From Candidatus Woesearchaeota archaeon (GTDB lineage Archaea; Nanobdellota; Nanobdellia; Woesearchaeales; ARS49): a stretch of 48,954 nt of DNA. Below, in pieces: positions 38,698 to 46,810 of the stretch (position 1 is the stretch's first letter; every line of letters begins with the position of its first letter). The stretch covers positions 1-48,954 of the forward strand of contig NYZT01000026.1 of NCBI GenBank assembly GCA_002687275.1, given 5' to 3'. The position numbers were made by a program, and so were the translations under genes. Under the pieces are notes generated by a model. That model did not search any database, had not been told where the DNA came from, and was given only the letters and a program-made list of their open reading frames with translations.

Positions 38698-39665
38698 TGG
38701 TACAGCTTCTCGATGATCTCCTCGATGGGAGGTTCTTCGATGACGACGTCGGCAACTTTGCAAGCAGCCATGAACGCGCTCAAAACTTTGCGTACTGGCG
38801 CCCGCCTCTTGTTCACTTCTAGTTTTACTAGCGCGGGCGTGTGGGCTAGCACCTTGACGCCAGGGATGGTGGGTATCTTGTTTGCTTGCTCTGCAAGATG
38901 GAACTCCACGATCTTTGTCGTGATGCGTTTCCTCATCTTTTCCATGCTGCCATCATACAAAACTTTTCCTTTGTTGATGACGATGACTCTGGGGCAAAGT
39001 TCTTCGATGTCATCTAGATCGTGGCTGGTGAGGATGACGGTGAGGTTTTCTTCCTTGTTGAGCTTCTTTACTAGCTCCCGCACCCTTCGCTTTGCTATGA
39101 TGTCTAACCCTATCGTGGGTTCGTCCAAGAACAACACTTCTGGCTTGTGGAGTATGCTTGCCACAAACTCGCACCGCATTCTTTGTCCTAGTGATAGCTT
39201 TCTTACGGGCGTGTTGACAAGCTCGTCTATCTTGAAAATTTTGACTAGCTCTCCAACTCTCTTTCTGAAGTCCCCATCGTCCAGCTCGTAAACCTTTGCG
39301 AACAACTCAAACGTGTCCATTGCTGGCAGGTGGTAGAGGAGTTGCTGTCGCTGGCCAAAGATGGCACCTATGTGGAAGGCGAGATCCTGCCTCTGCTCTT
39401 GGGGGTTGTAGCCAAGGACCTTGATCTTTCCTCGGCTAGGATGGAGTATGCCGGTCATCATTTTGATGGCCGTGCTCTTTCCTGCTCCGTTGGGTCCGAT
39501 AAAACCTACCAACTCTCCTTGCTTGATCTGGATGTTGATGTTCTTGACTGCCCTGACGTTTTTGTACTGCGGTCTAGCCAGGCTCTTCAAACTATTCCAC
39601 AGCCCTGGCGGCTTCACCTTTGCGGTAAAGTCCTTGCTCACGCCACGTACGTCTATCGCGTTCAT
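38694..39665 (-). CDS. ABC transporter ATP-binding protein
   Basis: LVGFIGPNGAGKSTAIKMMTGIL, LSLGQRMRCEFVASILHKPEVLFLDEPTIGLD. Confidence 0.93.
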   Translation of the reverse strand: MNAIDVRGVSKDFTAKVKPPGLWNSLKSLARPQYKNVRAVKNINIQIKQGELVGFIGPNGAGKSTAIKMMTGILHPSRGKIKVLGYNPQEQRQDLAFHIGAIFGQRQQLLYHLPAMDTFELFAKVYELDDGDFRKRVGELVKIFKIDELVNTPVRKLSLGQRMRCEFVASILHKPEVLFLDEPTIGLDIIAKRRVRELVKKLNKEENLTVILTSHDLDDIEELCPRVIVINKGKVLYDGSMEKMRKRITTKIVEFHLAEQANKIPTIPGVKVLAHTPALVKLEVNKRRAPVRKVLSAFMAACKVADVVIEEPPIEEIIEKLYQ

Positions 39666-39703
39666 AAGGCGGTATGCAAGAATAAGAGTATTTAAGGGTT
39701 TAG

Positions 39704-39811
39704 CTAAGCTGACTCCCAACATTCGTCAGCCGTATTTTCCCACAATTCTTTCATTTTTTTCTTCTGAATTTCGAGGAGAAACTTATTGTGTGAATAATTC
39801 ACCTTGTGCAT
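39704..39811 (-). CDS. Possible 35-aa small protein
   Basis: MHKVNYSHNKFLLEIQKKKMKELWENTADECWESA; not in supplied ORF track; only weak support. Confidence 0.25.
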   Translation of the reverse strand: MHKVNYSHNKFLLEIQKKKMKELWENTADECWESA

Positions 39812-39888
39812 GCTACTATACTAAGGTCTTGGGTCACTTATATGTTTTTCGCATAGAGGGCCGGAAATCTTCCGGATTTTCTGGTCCA

Positions 39889-40968
39889 TCACGTCAAACG
39901 AATGGCCTGTCCGTTACGCACGCGGGTGATGTGGTATTCTTTGCCAGTGTCCCATGTTTCTGGGTTGAAGGTGATGGGGCCTGCCACGCTTTGGTAGTTT
40001 TTCAGATGGGTCATTTTTTCCACGGCGCATGATGTGTCTTCGCCGCCGCAGGCATTAAACAAGTGCGCCATGAGGTGTACGGAGTCGTAGGCGTCTCTTG
40101 CCCACATGGTTGGCTCTTCTTGGTGTCTTGCTTTCCATCTTGAGACAAACTCTGCGTCCGTGATCTTTTCTTCTTTTGCGCTTAGCACTCCTTCTGCGTT
40201 TTTTCCTGCTATCTCTAGCGTGTCCGGATTGTCAATCCCTTCGATGCCGAGTATTGTTGTGGCTGATCCGAGCTCTCGTATTTGGTTGATGACCTCGCCT
40301 GCGCTGCCCCAAACGATAAGGATGGCGTCTGCATCTTTCATCTTCGTTATCATGGTACGATAGTCTGGACCCTCCCAGGGAAGGAAAGCCTCGGCAGCCA
40401 CGATGCTACCTCCTTGTTTTGTGAAGTGGTGCGTGAAATGTTCTTTGTTCTTCACCCCGTATAGATTGTCGAAGTAGATTATGCCTGCAGTACGAATGCC
40501 TGTGTTGTATGCGTGCTCTGCTAGGGTTTGCATCTGCTTTTCTAGCAGGCTTTTCGTGCTGAAGTACGTATTTCCCAGCTTGCCGAAGTTTGTTTCAGGG
40601 GTTATTCCAATAAGGTGTTCTTGCTCAGCAAACGTTGCGGTTATCTCAATAGAGCTACCGCAAAAAGGGCCCAGAAAGGCAACCACGTCGTCCACGTGTC
40701 TTAGTTTGTTTAGCGCGGTTATCGTTGGCGTGATATCGCACTTTGTATCTTCGTATATGAGTTGCAACAACCTTCCGTTCACGCCGCCTTGCGCGTTGAT
40801 TTCTTCTGCAGCAAGATCAAACCCTTTCTGCATCTCTTCTCCAAAGTAGCTTAGCGAACCGGTAAGGGGCAATAAAGCACCTGCCCGTACTGGTTCGTTC
40901 ATGGGAACCGCGCCATGGATGGTGCAGGCTGCTAGCATTAAGAACAATAGGGTATACGCATTTTTCAT
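39889..40968 (-). CDS. LivJ-like periplasmic binding lipoprotein
   Basis: MKNAYTLLFLMLAACTIHGAV... RAGALLPLTGSLSYFGEEMQKGFDLAAEEINAQGGVNGR. Confidence 0.88.
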   Translation of the reverse strand: MKNAYTLLFLMLAACTIHGAVPMNEPVRAGALLPLTGSLSYFGEEMQKGFDLAAEEINAQGGVNGRLLQLIYEDTKCDITPTITALNKLRHVDDVVAFLGPFCGSSIEITATFAEQEHLIGITPETNFGKLGNTYFSTKSLLEKQMQTLAEHAYNTGIRTAGIIYFDNLYGVKNKEHFTHHFTKQGGSIVAAEAFLPWEGPDYRTMITKMKDADAILIVWGSAGEVINQIRELGSATTILGIEGIDNPDTLEIAGKNAEGVLSAKEEKITDAEFVSRWKARHQEEPTMWARDAYDSVHLMAHLFNACGGEDTSCAVEKMTHLKNYQSVAGPITFNPETWDTGKEYHITRVRNGQAIRLT

Positions 40969-41056
40969 GGGGATTTCTAGCCTAAGAACGCATAAATCAT
41001 AATGTAGTCCTAAAAAGGAGGACAACCTTTAAGTAGTCATTATTGATTATCTAGGT

Positions 41057-41794
41057 ATGGATACTTCAGTGCTCAAAGAAGCGGGTCTTACTGCGGGCGA
41101 GATTAAGGTGTACCTGGCCTTGCTGAAGCTTGGCAAGGTTAGTGCAGGACCGCTGACAGAAGATTCTGAGCTGCATCGCTCTCGCGTGTACGAGGCACTG
41201 ACTAGGCTGGTTAACAAGGGATTGGTTTCCTACACGAACAAGGCACAGACTAAGTACTTCCAAGCCAACAATCCAGAAGAGTTGCTGGATTATCTAGAAG
41301 AAAAGAAGCGCAACGTGCAATCCTTGCTACCACAGCTAAAGGCCCTGCAAGCCAAGCCTGAGGAGGCATACGAGACCGTGGTGTACGAAGGCTTTCGTGG
41401 TCTGAAAAGCATTTTTGAGAACGCAAAGCGAGACACACAAAAAGGTGGAGAGATCCTGGTGTTTGGCGCTCGGTCTGGTCACGACTTTCACAAAAAAACG
41501 TGGGAGGCGTATTTTCTGAATTACAACAAGCAGTTAGAGACCAAGAACATAGGTTTGCGTCTAATCTACAACGAGGACCTACGTGGGACGTCCGAGGCCA
41601 GGGCACACGAGAAGGGCAAGCACAACAAGATCCGATATCTTAACCACTACACGCCTGCTGGCGTCAACATCCACGGCAACAACGTCGCCGTGTTTGTCTG
41701 GAACAAGAACCTCGCCTATGTCCTCAAAGGCAAGGAAGTCGCAGATTCCTTCAGAGAATACTTCAAAGTGTTGTGGGGGGCAGCGAAGAAGTGA
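41057..41794 (+). CDS. TrmB-family transcriptional regulator
   Basis: LKEAGLTAGEIKVYLALLKLGKVSAGPLTEDSELHRSRVYEALTRLVNKGLVSYT. Confidence 0.9.
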   Translation: MDTSVLKEAGLTAGEIKVYLALLKLGKVSAGPLTEDSELHRSRVYEALTRLVNKGLVSYTNKAQTKYFQANNPEELLDYLEEKKRNVQSLLPQLKALQAKPEEAYETVVYEGFRGLKSIFENAKRDTQKGGEILVFGARSGHDFHKKTWEAYFLNYNKQLETKNIGLRLIYNEDLRGTSEARAHEKGKHNKIRYLNHYTPAGVNIHGNNVAVFVWNKNLAYVLKGKEVADSFREYFKVLWGAAKK

Positions 41795-41800
41795 CGCGTG

Positions 41801-42025
41801 TTATTTTCTCAACTTGAAGAATTCGTTTCTTTCCATGCCGATTTCGTCTAGAATGGCTCCGAGCAAGCCTCGACTGATATCTTTGTTTGTGTGAATTGGA
41901 ACCGTGGTTGCTCTGCCATCGTTGTGCTTGTAAAAGCGATGGCTGCCTTTTTGTCTATCGACAACAAAACCCTGCTTTTCCAAGAATTTGCACAGCTCCC
42001 GAGAAGATAGCAAGGGTAGCTTCAC
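41801..42025 (-). CDS. hicA: HicA-family toxin
   Basis: LPLLSSRELCKFLEKQGFVVDRQKGSHRFYKHNDGRATTVPIHTNKDISRGLLGAILDEIGM. Confidence 0.9.
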   Translation of the reverse strand: MKLPLLSSRELCKFLEKQGFVVDRQKGSHRFYKHNDGRATTVPIHTNKDISRGLLGAILDEIGMERNEFFKLRK

Positions 42026-42243
42026 GCCTCGACCTCAACGGTCTTAACGTCAACAAAGCGAGAAGTTGACTCGTCCGCTGCTTCCAGGCATACTGCAATA
42101 GCTTCTTTAATGTGATCCAAGAGCTCTTCAATAGTGTCCCCTTGGCTGAGGCAGCCCTTCAACTCAGGAACGCGACCTACAAATACTCCGTCCTCGTCCT
42201 GCTCAATAATGACGCTAAACTTTCGAGACATAGGTATTTCCAT
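42022..42243 (-). CDS. hicB: HicB-family antitoxin
   Basis: FSVIIEQDEDGVFVGRVPELKGCLSQGDTIEELLDHIKEAIAVCLE; overlaps hicA. Confidence 0.9.
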   Translation of the reverse strand: MEIPMSRKFSVIIEQDEDGVFVGRVPELKGCLSQGDTIEELLDHIKEAIAVCLEAADESTSRFVDVKTVEVEA

Positions 42244-42433
42244 GCTTTGACTGCTTAAATAACTTTCGTCGATGCCCCTGCTGGACTCCGGACAGATCTG
42301 TTCGGTTCTCCAAGAATGATGATGTCGAGGATGTGCTGAGCCAATCTGCCCAAAAGCAACGCAAGGTTGGTTTTAAGCATCCTTGAGTAAACCATCAGAT
42401 GGTTTTTTATACCTGTATTTTTTCTCCTCAGCA

Positions 42434-43570
42434 ATGACAGATACAACTTCCGAAATAACCTTGGCAGAGAAAGCAGAACAGCTTGAAGAGCGTTTTGCAC
42501 TTGAAGAATTAGAAGCCCTAGAGGCTGTTAAGGACGCAGCACAGGCTAAGAACCGAAAGGCTCTCCAAGCAGCGGTTAGCCAGGTAGGGGTGTTTGAGCA
42601 TAATTTGTTCAATGCACATGAGGAGATGCTCTCACATATTACTGTGGTCTGCGCGGCAATGCCCGATCATGCTGCCACCTTGACGAAATTGGAAAAACAG
42701 ATCGAGGTGCACGTCCAAACCGTGGTTGACGTTATCAGTGCCCAGGGTGGAAGTTTGTGGGGCTTTGCAATGGTTAGAGATGTATCCTGGCATTTGGTTC
42801 TGAGGGAGGTAACGCGTGTCGAGAATGCCCTGAAAGCATGGGTCGCTCTTGGCCTGCAGGTGCTGGAAGAATTCAAAGTCCAAAAAAAAGAATACTCCGC
42901 TTTGCTTACGTCTGCACAAGACCGAATCCTTGGATTGCTTCGCGGAGACCACTCACAAGAAAAACGTACCCGGGTGTGGAACCGTTGGTCGAGAGTTATT
43001 ACTGACCGAAAATTTGACAACCTTAACTTGAAGGGGGCCAATCTCGCAGGTTTTGATTTGCATGAATTCAAATTCTTTGGAAAGACTAATTTAAAAGATG
43101 CCAATCTGCAGCATGCCAACTTGACAGGTGTGCACTTGGCTAGAAATATCATCTCGTCTGCTGACCTGTCTGGAGTTAATTTGTCGGGTGCTGACCTGAC
43201 GGGTGCGGTAGTGTGGGGTGTTAATTTGACGGGTGCCAAATTGGTGGGGGCCCAGATGTCTAACTCTACATGGAAGGGTTCTAATTTAAAGGAGGCAGAT
43301 CTCAGGGGGGCTATGATGGAGCATGCCTCGTTTCAGGGCGTCAATTTTAGTGGAGCCAATCTTCAAAATGCTTACATGGTCCAAACCGCCCTATGGGATG
43401 CACTTCTAGAAGGGGCCGATCTGAAGGGTGCTAACCTTCGAGAAGTGCAGTTGTCTGGCGCAGACCTGAAAGGGGCAAAGAACTTGACCGTTGAGCAGTT
43501 TGAGAGTAGATACTCGCGTGATAGTCCACCCAAGAGTCTTCCCTCGCATCTTCAGCAAGAAACCCCGTGA
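42434..43570 (+). CDS. Pentapeptide-repeat protein with N-terminal helical domain
   Basis: Repeats such as NLKGANLAGFDL, ADLSGVNLSGADLTGAV, ADLKGANLREVQLSGADLKGA; TATA ~25 nt upstream of ATG. Confidence 0.88.
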   Translation: MTDTTSEITLAEKAEQLEERFALEELEALEAVKDAAQAKNRKALQAAVSQVGVFEHNLFNAHEEMLSHITVVCAAMPDHAATLTKLEKQIEVHVQTVVDVISAQGGSLWGFAMVRDVSWHLVLREVTRVENALKAWVALGLQVLEEFKVQKKEYSALLTSAQDRILGLLRGDHSQEKRTRVWNRWSRVITDRKFDNLNLKGANLAGFDLHEFKFFGKTNLKDANLQHANLTGVHLARNIISSADLSGVNLSGADLTGAVVWGVNLTGAKLVGAQMSNSTWKGSNLKEADLRGAMMEHASFQGVNFSGANLQNAYMVQTALWDALLEGADLKGANLREVQLSGADLKGAKNLTVEQFESRYSRDSPPKSLPSHLQQETP

Positions 43571-43637
43571 TTATTTGCTCGTTCACGGATCCCTCCTTGA
43601 GTGGTGGCGCCCGGGGGAACCGAGCATATGTGCTCGA

Positions 43638-43709
43638 TGCCCCTGCTGGGAGTCGAACCCAGATCTTACCGACCGCAACGGTACAGTCTATCCATTAGCC
43701 TACAGGGGC
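43638..43709 (-). tRNA. tRNA-Arg(GCG)
   Basis: Reverse complement GCCCCTGTAGGCTAATGGATAGACTGTACCGTTGCGGTCGGTAAGATCTGGGTTCGACTCCCAGCAGGGGCA folds as a cloverleaf; anticodon loop TTGCGGT. Confidence 0.9.
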
Positions 43710-43753
43710 GTAGGACGTAAGAACTGTCGTGGGTTTATAAAGCTTGTAGCCTT

Positions 43754-45223
43754 CTACTTTACCAGCCGGCTTTGGACAACGTTCTCGCCCATTTGCTTTT
43801 TGAGATCGCGAGCCACGGCCTGTCCTAGTAAGCGGTTGAGCATGTCAAACTTCGTACGCTTTACATCAACAGCCGTTTTAACACCGTTGTTGAACAGCGT
43901 TCTTGCTCTGACTCTTCCGATACCTTTGAAGCGGATTAGGTCGAGCAGTTCTTCTTTGACACCGTTTTGCAATCGTAGTTTTGTTTTGTACACTCTTTTG
44001 GAAAGCTCTCGTTGCCCGGATATTTTGGCGATTTCCATGGCTGCGTACGTCAACCATTTTGCTTTCTCAATTTTGTTGCGTAATTCTCCGGGTGTGATGT
44101 TTTTTGTTTCGAGTATGACTGCTTCATTTTTTTCGTCCATCCAATCTTTCAACACAGTTGCTGTTTTCAATGCAGGAAGGTAGTCTTCAGAAAAGACATC
44201 ATCCACGTCTTCTTCTAGAGCCACTTGTTGCAGGCTTTCGTATTCTGCCTGGCGTATGCCAAACAAGGGTTTCATTTCTACGCAATCGCAAAGCAGGTAC
44301 AACAGTCCTGTGTCGGTCATGTGCGTGTTTAGTTCTGTTCGTATCTTGTGTGCGGTTAATGGATCGATGTACAACTCTGCAACTCTTCTTCCTAATCGTG
44401 TTGCCTCTAGTGTTTTTCCTTTTTTGATCTGCTCGATTTCTTCTAAGAGGTTTACCATGCGTTCGATGATTTCTTCTATCTCGTGATGGTCTTCATACTG
44501 GTGGGCCCAGAAAGTTTTGGAAAAAAAGTCCCTGAGTTGTTCTTGTGTTCTTGCAATTCGGGTGACGATTAAACTTAACACATACGTTCTTAGGACGGGT
44601 TCTACGGCAAGTTTGGATAAAATATTTTCTGGTTCGCCGTTGATGTACTCGTCAACGATGTGCTCTGCGTCATCTTCGCTATTCGCGATGCATATTGCTT
44701 CGCCAAAGGTGTCGTATTTTGGTCGTCCTGCACGACCGGCCATCTGGTGGTATTCTAGCACGGGTATGAAATTCATGCCAAAACTGTCAAAGCGTTTCAA
44801 ATCTCGAATGATGGCTCTAAACGCGGGAAGGTCGAGGCCTGCTGCTAGGGTTGGCGTGCACGCGATTATTTTGATGGTGCCGTCGCGAAAGCCATCTTCC
44901 ACTAATGTTTTTTGTTTCGAGTGCAAGCCTGCATGATGGAAGGCCGTGCCTTTTTGTACGCAACGGTACAAGCGTTCGCATTGTTTGGTGGGCGTGGGAA
45001 GCACGTTTCTTACTTTTTCTGCTAGTGCCTCGCAGGAGAGATTGGTTTTCTTACTGATGCTTTCGGCTTCTTTTTCCGCACTTCTTTTTGTGTTCACAAA
45101 CACCAACGCTTGCTTGTCCTTTGCGATGGTGTCTAGAGCTAGATTTATGGTGTGCTCTTTGGCTATTTGCTTTATTTCCACGTGTTTTCCAAGGAGCGAA
45201 AGTTTATAAACCCTTGTCGGCAT
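43754..45223 (-). CDS. hel308: Hel308-type helicase, C-terminal half (RecA2 and downstream domains only)
   Basis: ALVFVNTKRSAE, FHHAGL, IIACTPTLAAGLDLPAFRAIIRD (motif V), EYHQMAGRAGRPKYD (motif VI), C-terminal GIGRVRARTLFNNGV HhH; no Walker A or DEAH present; stop codon directly before the ATG. Confidence 0.82.
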   Translation of the reverse strand: MPTRVYKLSLLGKHVEIKQIAKEHTINLALDTIAKDKQALVFVNTKRSAEKEAESISKKTNLSCEALAEKVRNVLPTPTKQCERLYRCVQKGTAFHHAGLHSKQKTLVEDGFRDGTIKIIACTPTLAAGLDLPAFRAIIRDLKRFDSFGMNFIPVLEYHQMAGRAGRPKYDTFGEAICIANSEDDAEHIVDEYINGEPENILSKLAVEPVLRTYVLSLIVTRIARTQEQLRDFFSKTFWAHQYEDHHEIEEIIERMVNLLEEIEQIKKGKTLEATRLGRRVAELYIDPLTAHKIRTELNTHMTDTGLLYLLCDCVEMKPLFGIRQAEYESLQQVALEEDVDDVFSEDYLPALKTATVLKDWMDEKNEAVILETKNITPGELRNKIEKAKWLTYAAMEIAKISGQRELSKRVYKTKLRLQNGVKEELLDLIRFKGIGRVRARTLFNNGVKTAVDVKRTKFDMLNRLLGQAVARDLKKQMGENVVQSRLVK

Positions 45224-45234
45224 TTAATAAGCAT

Positions 45235-45309
45235 GGTCCCGTAGCTCAGCCTGGTTAGAGCGCCGCTCTGATAAGGCGGAGGTCCGGTGTTCGAATCACC
45301 GCGGGACCA
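45235..45309 (+). tRNA. tRNA-Ile(GAT)
   Basis: GGTCCCGTAGCTCAGCCTGGTTAGAGCGCCGCTCTGATAAGGCGGAGGTCCGGTGTTCGAATCACCGCGGGACCA; TATA TTTATAAA about 30 nt upstream. Confidence 0.95.
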
Positions 45310-45315
45310 TTCATT
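45297..45315 (+). repeat. tRNA-Ile 3'-end repeat R1 (in the intact tRNA)
   Basis: CACCGCGGGACCATTCATT; identical to R2. Confidence 0.9.
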
Positions 45316-45337
45316 ATTTCTGCAAGTTGAGGTATTG

Positions 45338-45352
45338 CCGGAAAGTTTCCGG
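45338..45352. repeat. Perfect inverted repeat upstream of module A
   Basis: CCGGAAAGTTTCCGG; related CGGAAAGTTTCCG at 48007-48019 upstream of module B. Confidence 0.7.
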
Positions 45353-45363
45353 GATACAAATCG

Positions 45364-45389
45364 AAAGGTATATAAATGGTAATACCTTT
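45364..45389. promoter_or_regulatory. TATA box embedded in an inverted repeat (candidate autoregulatory operator)
   Basis: AAAGGTAT-ATAAATGGTA-ATACCTTT ending ~10 nt before the ATG at 45399; near-identical element at 48032-48057. Confidence 0.6.
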
Positions 45390-45398
45390 GTAATTCGT

Positions 45399-45803
45399 AT
45401 GGTTACAGAAATTATTCCAACGAAGTTTCCAGAGCAAGATGTGAAAGCAATGGATGCACTCATAAAAAAAGGAGTCTTTATTTCCCGAAGCGACCTGATT
45501 AGAGACGCTGCTCGAGAGAAAATTAGGGAAGTTAAGGCACCAAATGAGTTTGAGAAAGCCGTAAAGGTAATGGCTGCAAAAGGCGATTTTTCCAGCCTAG
45601 AAGGCAGGACCTTAGCATCTCTTTTCTTGAATCCGGAAAAACAGGGGTTTAATCCTGCTGAAAAAAAGACTATTGCCAAACTTCTTCGTCATCCATTTAA
45701 AATTCTAAAAAAACTTAGAACAAGAGTTGAATTGACAGATAATGGCCAGAAGATTGCCCGAGGTTATCTGAAGGGCTTGGCCTTTGCTCAAACACTTGCA
45801 TGA
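45399..45803 (+). CDS. RHH-wHTH DNA-binding protein, module A protein 1
   Basis: MVTEIIPTKFPEQDVKAMDALIKKGVFISRSDLIRDAAREKI (RHH) plus VELTDNGQKIARGYLKGLAFA (wHTH-like); 134 aa, ~92% identical to 48067..48471 by eye. Confidence 0.8.
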   Translation: MVTEIIPTKFPEQDVKAMDALIKKGVFISRSDLIRDAAREKIREVKAPNEFEKAVKVMAAKGDFSSLEGRTLASLFLNPEKQGFNPAEKKTIAKLLRHPFKILKKLRTRVELTDNGQKIARGYLKGLAFAQTLA

Positions 45804-46054
45804 CCTCATTGGAAGGGAAGGATCTAGAAATTTTTTGCAAAACCGCTAAAACTATTTTCAAAAAAGGCCATCTTAATTTCGATGCCATTTTACGTTTTAT
45901 CGGGTCAAGGAATCATAAGCAAGACCAGAAAACGTTAGAAAAGTTGTATAAACTTGGCTTAATAGTAAAGCATAGGTCTGATACTTATGAGCTTTCTAGT
46001 ATTGGGAGAATGCTTGCAATGGATCAGTGTGAGTGGTTTAAGGAGCGCCATTAA
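45800..46054 (+). CDS. Small wHTH-like protein, module A protein 2
   Basis: 84 aa; ATGA overlap with protein 1; close homologue at 48468..48722. Confidence 0.75.
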   Translation: MTSLEGKDLEIFCKTAKTIFKKGHLNFDAILRFIGSRNHKQDQKTLEKLYKLGLIVKHRSDTYELSSIGRMLAMDQCEWFKERH

Positions 46055-46056
46055 AA

Positions 46057-46075
46057 CACCGCGGGACCATTCATT
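46057..46075 (+). repeat. tRNA-Ile 3'-end repeat R2
   Basis: CACCGCGGGACCATTCATT, exact copy of 45297-45315. Confidence 0.9.
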
Positions 46076-46325
46076 CTATTAAGTCCTCAATATCCTCTCT
46101 CTTTTTCGGATTGAGACTAACTTCTAATCCGTAATGTGTTGGCTTGGAAAGCAGTAATTTATCTTTCAATAATTCTTCAATGGCTTTCTTAACCTCTTTT
46201 GACACTCTGAGAGTGTTGGAGAGCCCTTTTGGCAAGTTATTGATATTGGTATGCTTGTGCAGCCACATTCGTTTCCTGTACAATTTTCGCACGATAAATT
46301 TCTGTATGACTTGCTTCTCATCCAT
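46071..46325 (-). CDS. Small archaeal wHTH-like protein
   Basis: 84 aa; HKHTNINNLPKGLSNTLRVSKEVKKAIEELLKDKLLLSKPTHYGLEVSLNP; stop codon lies inside R2. Confidence 0.65.
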   Translation of the reverse strand: MDEKQVIQKFIVRKLYRKRMWLHKHTNINNLPKGLSNTLRVSKEVKKAIEELLKDKLLLSKPTHYGLEVSLNPKKREDIEDLIE

Positions 46326-46343
46326 GGATTCTCTAATAGGGAG

Positions 46344-46372
46344 TTGTTATATTAATAACTTCCGTTTTAGTA
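46344..46372 (-). promoter_or_regulatory. Candidate shared promoter/operator element, copy 2
   Basis: TTGTTATATTAATAACT-N5-TTTAGTA, same as 4522-4550. Confidence 0.5.
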
Positions 46373-46426
46373 TCTATGTTCTCTGAAATAGGAATGCTTA
46401 AATACTTGCCAGCCTTTCAAGTCTCT

Positions 46427-46747
46427 ATGGAAGAAAAGAGTGTGTTTGTGGAGTATTTTGGTGACTATCCGTTTATTAGGGTGCTGGACTTTTTGATCGA
46501 AAGTAGAGAAATGGACTATAGCATGACGGAAATAGCTAGGAATTCGAGGGTTGGCTGGACTTCTTTTTCTGAAATATGGCCCTCATTGATAAAAAAAGAG
46601 ATTGTCTCTCTGACAAGAAAGGTAGGAAATGCAAAATTGTTCAAACTCAACACCAAAAACTTGTGGGTAAGAGAGTTAATACGCATGGATAAAGTTATCA
46701 CTAAGCTGGAAACTGAGAAAATACTTCCAAGAAAGGTTGTTGCCTAG
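46427..46747 (+). CDS. Winged-helix DNA-binding protein (widespread archaeal type)
   Basis: VFVEYFGDYPFIRVLDFLIESREMDYSMTEIARNSRVGWTSFSEIWPSLIKKEIVSLTRKVGNAKLFKLN; TATA CTTAAATAC ~25 nt upstream. Confidence 0.75.
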   Translation: MEEKSVFVEYFGDYPFIRVLDFLIESREMDYSMTEIARNSRVGWTSFSEIWPSLIKKEIVSLTRKVGNAKLFKLNTKNLWVRELIRMDKVITKLETEKILPRKVVA

Positions 46748-46750
46748 TCA

Positions 46751-46777
46751 GGTGTTCGAATCACCGCGGGACCATTC
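46751..46777 (+). repeat. tRNA-Ile 3'-end repeat R3
   Basis: GGTGTTCGAATCACCGCGGGACCATTC, exact copy of 45286-45312. Confidence 0.92.
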
Positions 46778-46810
46778 CTATTTTTATACTAGTAAACTTT
46801 CCCTCGTCAT

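Noticed and set aside
37134-39665. ABC-2 transporter genes as the transporter for the LivJ-like lipoproteins
   Set aside because: Permeases and ATPase are export-type ABC-2 and strand arrangement does not pair with either SBP.
43041-43530. Repeat-rich DNA as a possible tandem repeat or CRISPR
   Set aside because: Periodicity arises from pentapeptide-repeat coding (A[D/N]LxG), not a DNA repeat array.
43620-43640. CGAGCA-TATG-TGCTCG palindrome next to tRNA-Arg
   Set aside because: Short, single-copy; may be a terminator or chance; no link to the tRNA-Ile repeats seen.
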